This document shows, in pieces, positions 62,587 to 64,000 of a stretch of DNA of 64,000 nt. Source of the DNA: Bernardetia sp. ABR2-2B (GTDB lineage Bacteria; Bacteroidota; Bacteroidia; Cytophagales; Bernardetiaceae); the NCBI RefSeq assembly GCF_037126435.1, contig NZ_CP147020.1, positions 5,221,001 through 5,285,000 of the forward strand, read 5' to 3'. How positions within the stretch are numbered: the stretch's first letter is position 1; every line of letters begins with the position of its first letter. The position numbers were made by a program, and so were the translations under genes. The notes beneath the pieces were generated by a model. That model had not been told where the DNA came from, ran no database searches, and saw only the letters and a list, made by a program, of their open reading frames with translations.

Positions 62587-64000
62587 TTATAAATCATTTT
62601 TAGAGATAATACTTGGGTCGATGATAAAGAAGTCAATACATTCTTGTCCATTAAAATCTATCTTTTGAGCATACTCCCAAACTGTCTTTATCTTCTTGCT
62701 TTTAGTAACCACTCTGAATGAGGCAGAATAACTATCACTTTTTGCTAATTTTTCTTTCGTGATTTGAGCTAGTTTTGGTATGTCTTCTTTATGTATAAAA
62801 CCTCCAAAACCATTCTTTTTGATAAAGTTGGCATCATAACCAATTAATTCTTCTCCATATTCATTGACATAAAGTATTTCTAATGATTTTCCTAAAGTTG
62901 CACGTCCTACCAATGCAGGAATTTCATCAAGAATACTGAGTAATGATTCTAAGAACTTTTCTCGTTTTTCTAATTGGTCTTGGTGGTCTTCTAGGTCAGA
63001 AATATTTTTTTGGATTAATTTTTCTTGTTTCTTTTGGGTTGTAATATCATCGCTTACAGCCGTAATTTTAATTACATTGCCATTTTGGTCTTTAATAGGA
63101 ATATAAAATGTTTTAAGAAAAATAATTGATTTGTCTTTTGCTTTGAGCTTTACAATGCGCTCAGTATAATCGCCATCAATAGTTTCTTTCCAAAGATGTT
63201 CGAAGGTTTCATTATTTTCTAATTCTTCAAAATCAGCGTAACTATGTCCCATTACCTCATCGCTTTGATAGCCAGTTGTTTTTTCAAAGAGAGGATTGAC
63301 TGTTAGAATATTTCCTTGTTTATCAAAATCAATAATAATATTAAAATCATCTATAAAATCATGAAAATCTTTAAACTCCCTTGTCTTATAATCTAGCTCT
63401 TCTTGTGCAGTTTGTAAGTATTCCATACTAATACGCATTTCTTCTTCTTGTGCTGTCATTTGTTCTAACAGGTTTTCAAGTTCGATTTGCTGATTTTTAG
63501 ATTCTGTCACGTCATAAGATAACTTTGTAACTTTTACAAGGTCATTTTTTGTATTTAAAGTAGGTGTATAGCTTCCTCTTACCCAAACTGTTTTGCCCGT
63601 CTTATATTTTCTTTGAAATGTTCCCTCTACAGTTTCTCCATTTTTTAATTGTTGCCACAAGTTCAAGTATTCTTCAGTAAGAGCAGTTTCTTTTTCTACC
63701 AAATCGGAATGATGCTTTCCTATCAAATCGTTCTTATCATCATATCCCATGACTTTAAGAAAGTTTTCATTTGCTTGGAGTACTTTTCCTTTGCCATCCA
63801 TTTCTAACATCGCTACCGAGTTATCAATCGCCCTTAGTTGTTCTTGACTCTGACGACTAGCCAAAGTTGCCTTTTCTCTTGACTCTTCTGTTTCTTTCAA
63901 AAGACGTTTGAGCCTAGCATCTTGCTTCATCTGACGAGTAATATTGTGTCCGATAGCAATGTATTTATAGATATTATCATTTTTGTCTCTAACAGGAGCA
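62587..64000 (-). CDS. Multi-PAS-domain signalling protein (N-terminus outside window)
   Basis: The frame ends at 62587 and runs off the right edge with at least 471 residues. A visible PAS end (PVRDKNDNIYKYIAIGHNIT) lies before an internal ATG at 63930 that is therefore not the true start. Three further PAS domains follow, near 24-140, 190-305 and 330-445 after that methionine: ENFLKVMGYDD, NPLFEKTTGYQSDEVMGHSY and LEILYVNEYGEELIGYDANF. The C-terminus is a PAS, with no histidine kinase, GGDEF or HTH domain after it, so the output, if any, is upstream. It is likely a sensory protein. Confidence 0.88.
   Translation of the reverse strand, partial: APVRDKNDNIYKYIAIGHNITRQMKQDARLKRLLKETEESREKATLASRQSQEQLRAIDNSVAMLEMDGKGKVLQANENFLKVMGYDDKNDLIGKHHSDLVEKETALTEEYLNLWQQLKNGETVEGTFQRKYKTGKTVWVRGSYTPTLNTKNDLVKVTKLSYDVTESKNQQIELENLLEQMTAQEEEMRISMEYLQTAQEELDYKTREFKDFHDFIDDFNIIIDFDKQGNILTVNPLFEKTTGYQSDEVMGHSYADFEELENNETFEHLWKETIDGDYTERIVKLKAKDKSIIFLKTFYIPIKDQNGNVIKITAVSDDITTQKKQEKLIQKNISDLEDHQDQLEKREKFLESLLSILDEIPALVGRATLGKSLEILYVNEYGEELIGYDANFIKKNGFGGFIHKEDIPKLAQITKEKLAKSDSYSASFRVVTKSKKIKTVWEYAQKIDFNGQECIDFFIIDPSIISKNDL

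Noticed and set aside
1-64000. tRNA or rRNA genes
   Set aside because: I looked for TTCGA-type T loops with flanking stems and for rRNA-like GC-rich conserved stretches and found none convincing; a covariance search would settle this.

Overview
The window is AT-rich chromosomal DNA of a Bacteroidota bacterium, most likely from the Cytophagales (Bernardetia/Flexibacter-like; this placement is inference). The evidence is a TonB-dependent receptor beside an ECF sigma factor, DUF4292, DUF5362 and DUF6702 proteins, Bacteroidetes-type AMP nucleosidase, L-serine dehydratase and Mrp, TAnnTTTG promoter boxes and AAAATA-rich leaders without clear Shine-Dalgarno sites. I found no rRNA, tRNA or CRISPR. 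Most genes stand alone or in short operons.

Layout. 1-9.5 kb: a WG-repeat protein (cut by the edge), a divergent GTP cyclohydrolase II homologue, serS, a DUF4292 lipoprotein, ribH and a large RND/MMPL exporter. 9.5-20 kb: anchored MsrB, a PhnP-like metallo-hydrolase, an S9 peptidase, a beta-lactamase-fold lipoprotein with TPRs, a DEFD-box RNA helicase, pdxH and a TPR protein. 19-26 kb (minus strand): a conserved lipoprotein, a truncated DUF1016 gene, radA, a UbiA prenyltransferase, and a NifU-like and an Mrp protein for Fe-S handling. 26-31 kb: ECF sigma factor plus an unusual membrane protein ending in a TonB C-terminal domain, divergent from a TonB-dependent receptor whose end overlaps that of a convergent oxyR. 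31-34 kb: an AAA-ATPase/PD-(D/E)XK gene split by an IS4-family element with a 9-bp target duplication. 34-45.6 kb: pbpC, ada, another beta-lactamase-fold lipoprotein, a nitrilase, a DnaQ-like exonuclease, a frameshifted methyltransferase, HMG-CoA lyase and an FAD oxidoreductase. 45.7-49.2 kb: a Sel1-repeat protein and grpE-dnaJ. 49.6-60 kb: amidase, patatin, a VOC protein, a SLATT/deoxyribosyltransferase-like/DUF5362 operon, sdaAA, an OmpA-type protein, a methyltransferase and a stand-alone HsdR-N nuclease. 60-64 kb: AMP nucleosidase, pth and a multi-PAS protein cut by the right edge.

The most system-like locus is the three-gene operon at 53.3-54.9 kb: a DUF4231/SLATT two-helix membrane protein, a nucleoside 2-deoxyribosyltransferase-like protein and a DUF5362 membrane protein. 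It resembles nucleotide-sensing conflict modules, but here that is inference.

The other striking layer is intergenic. Several gaps are filled with nested inverted repeats. A roughly 26-bp palindromic module (consensus GTCGTTGGTGAGGACACCAA then CAACGG) recurs at least six times. An 81-bp repeat occurs in two inverted copies with six mismatches. Heptanucleotide arrays sit just before start codons, and a perfect 42-bp palindrome lies between grpE and dnaJ. Some repeats reach into coding ends and supply N- or C-terminal codons.
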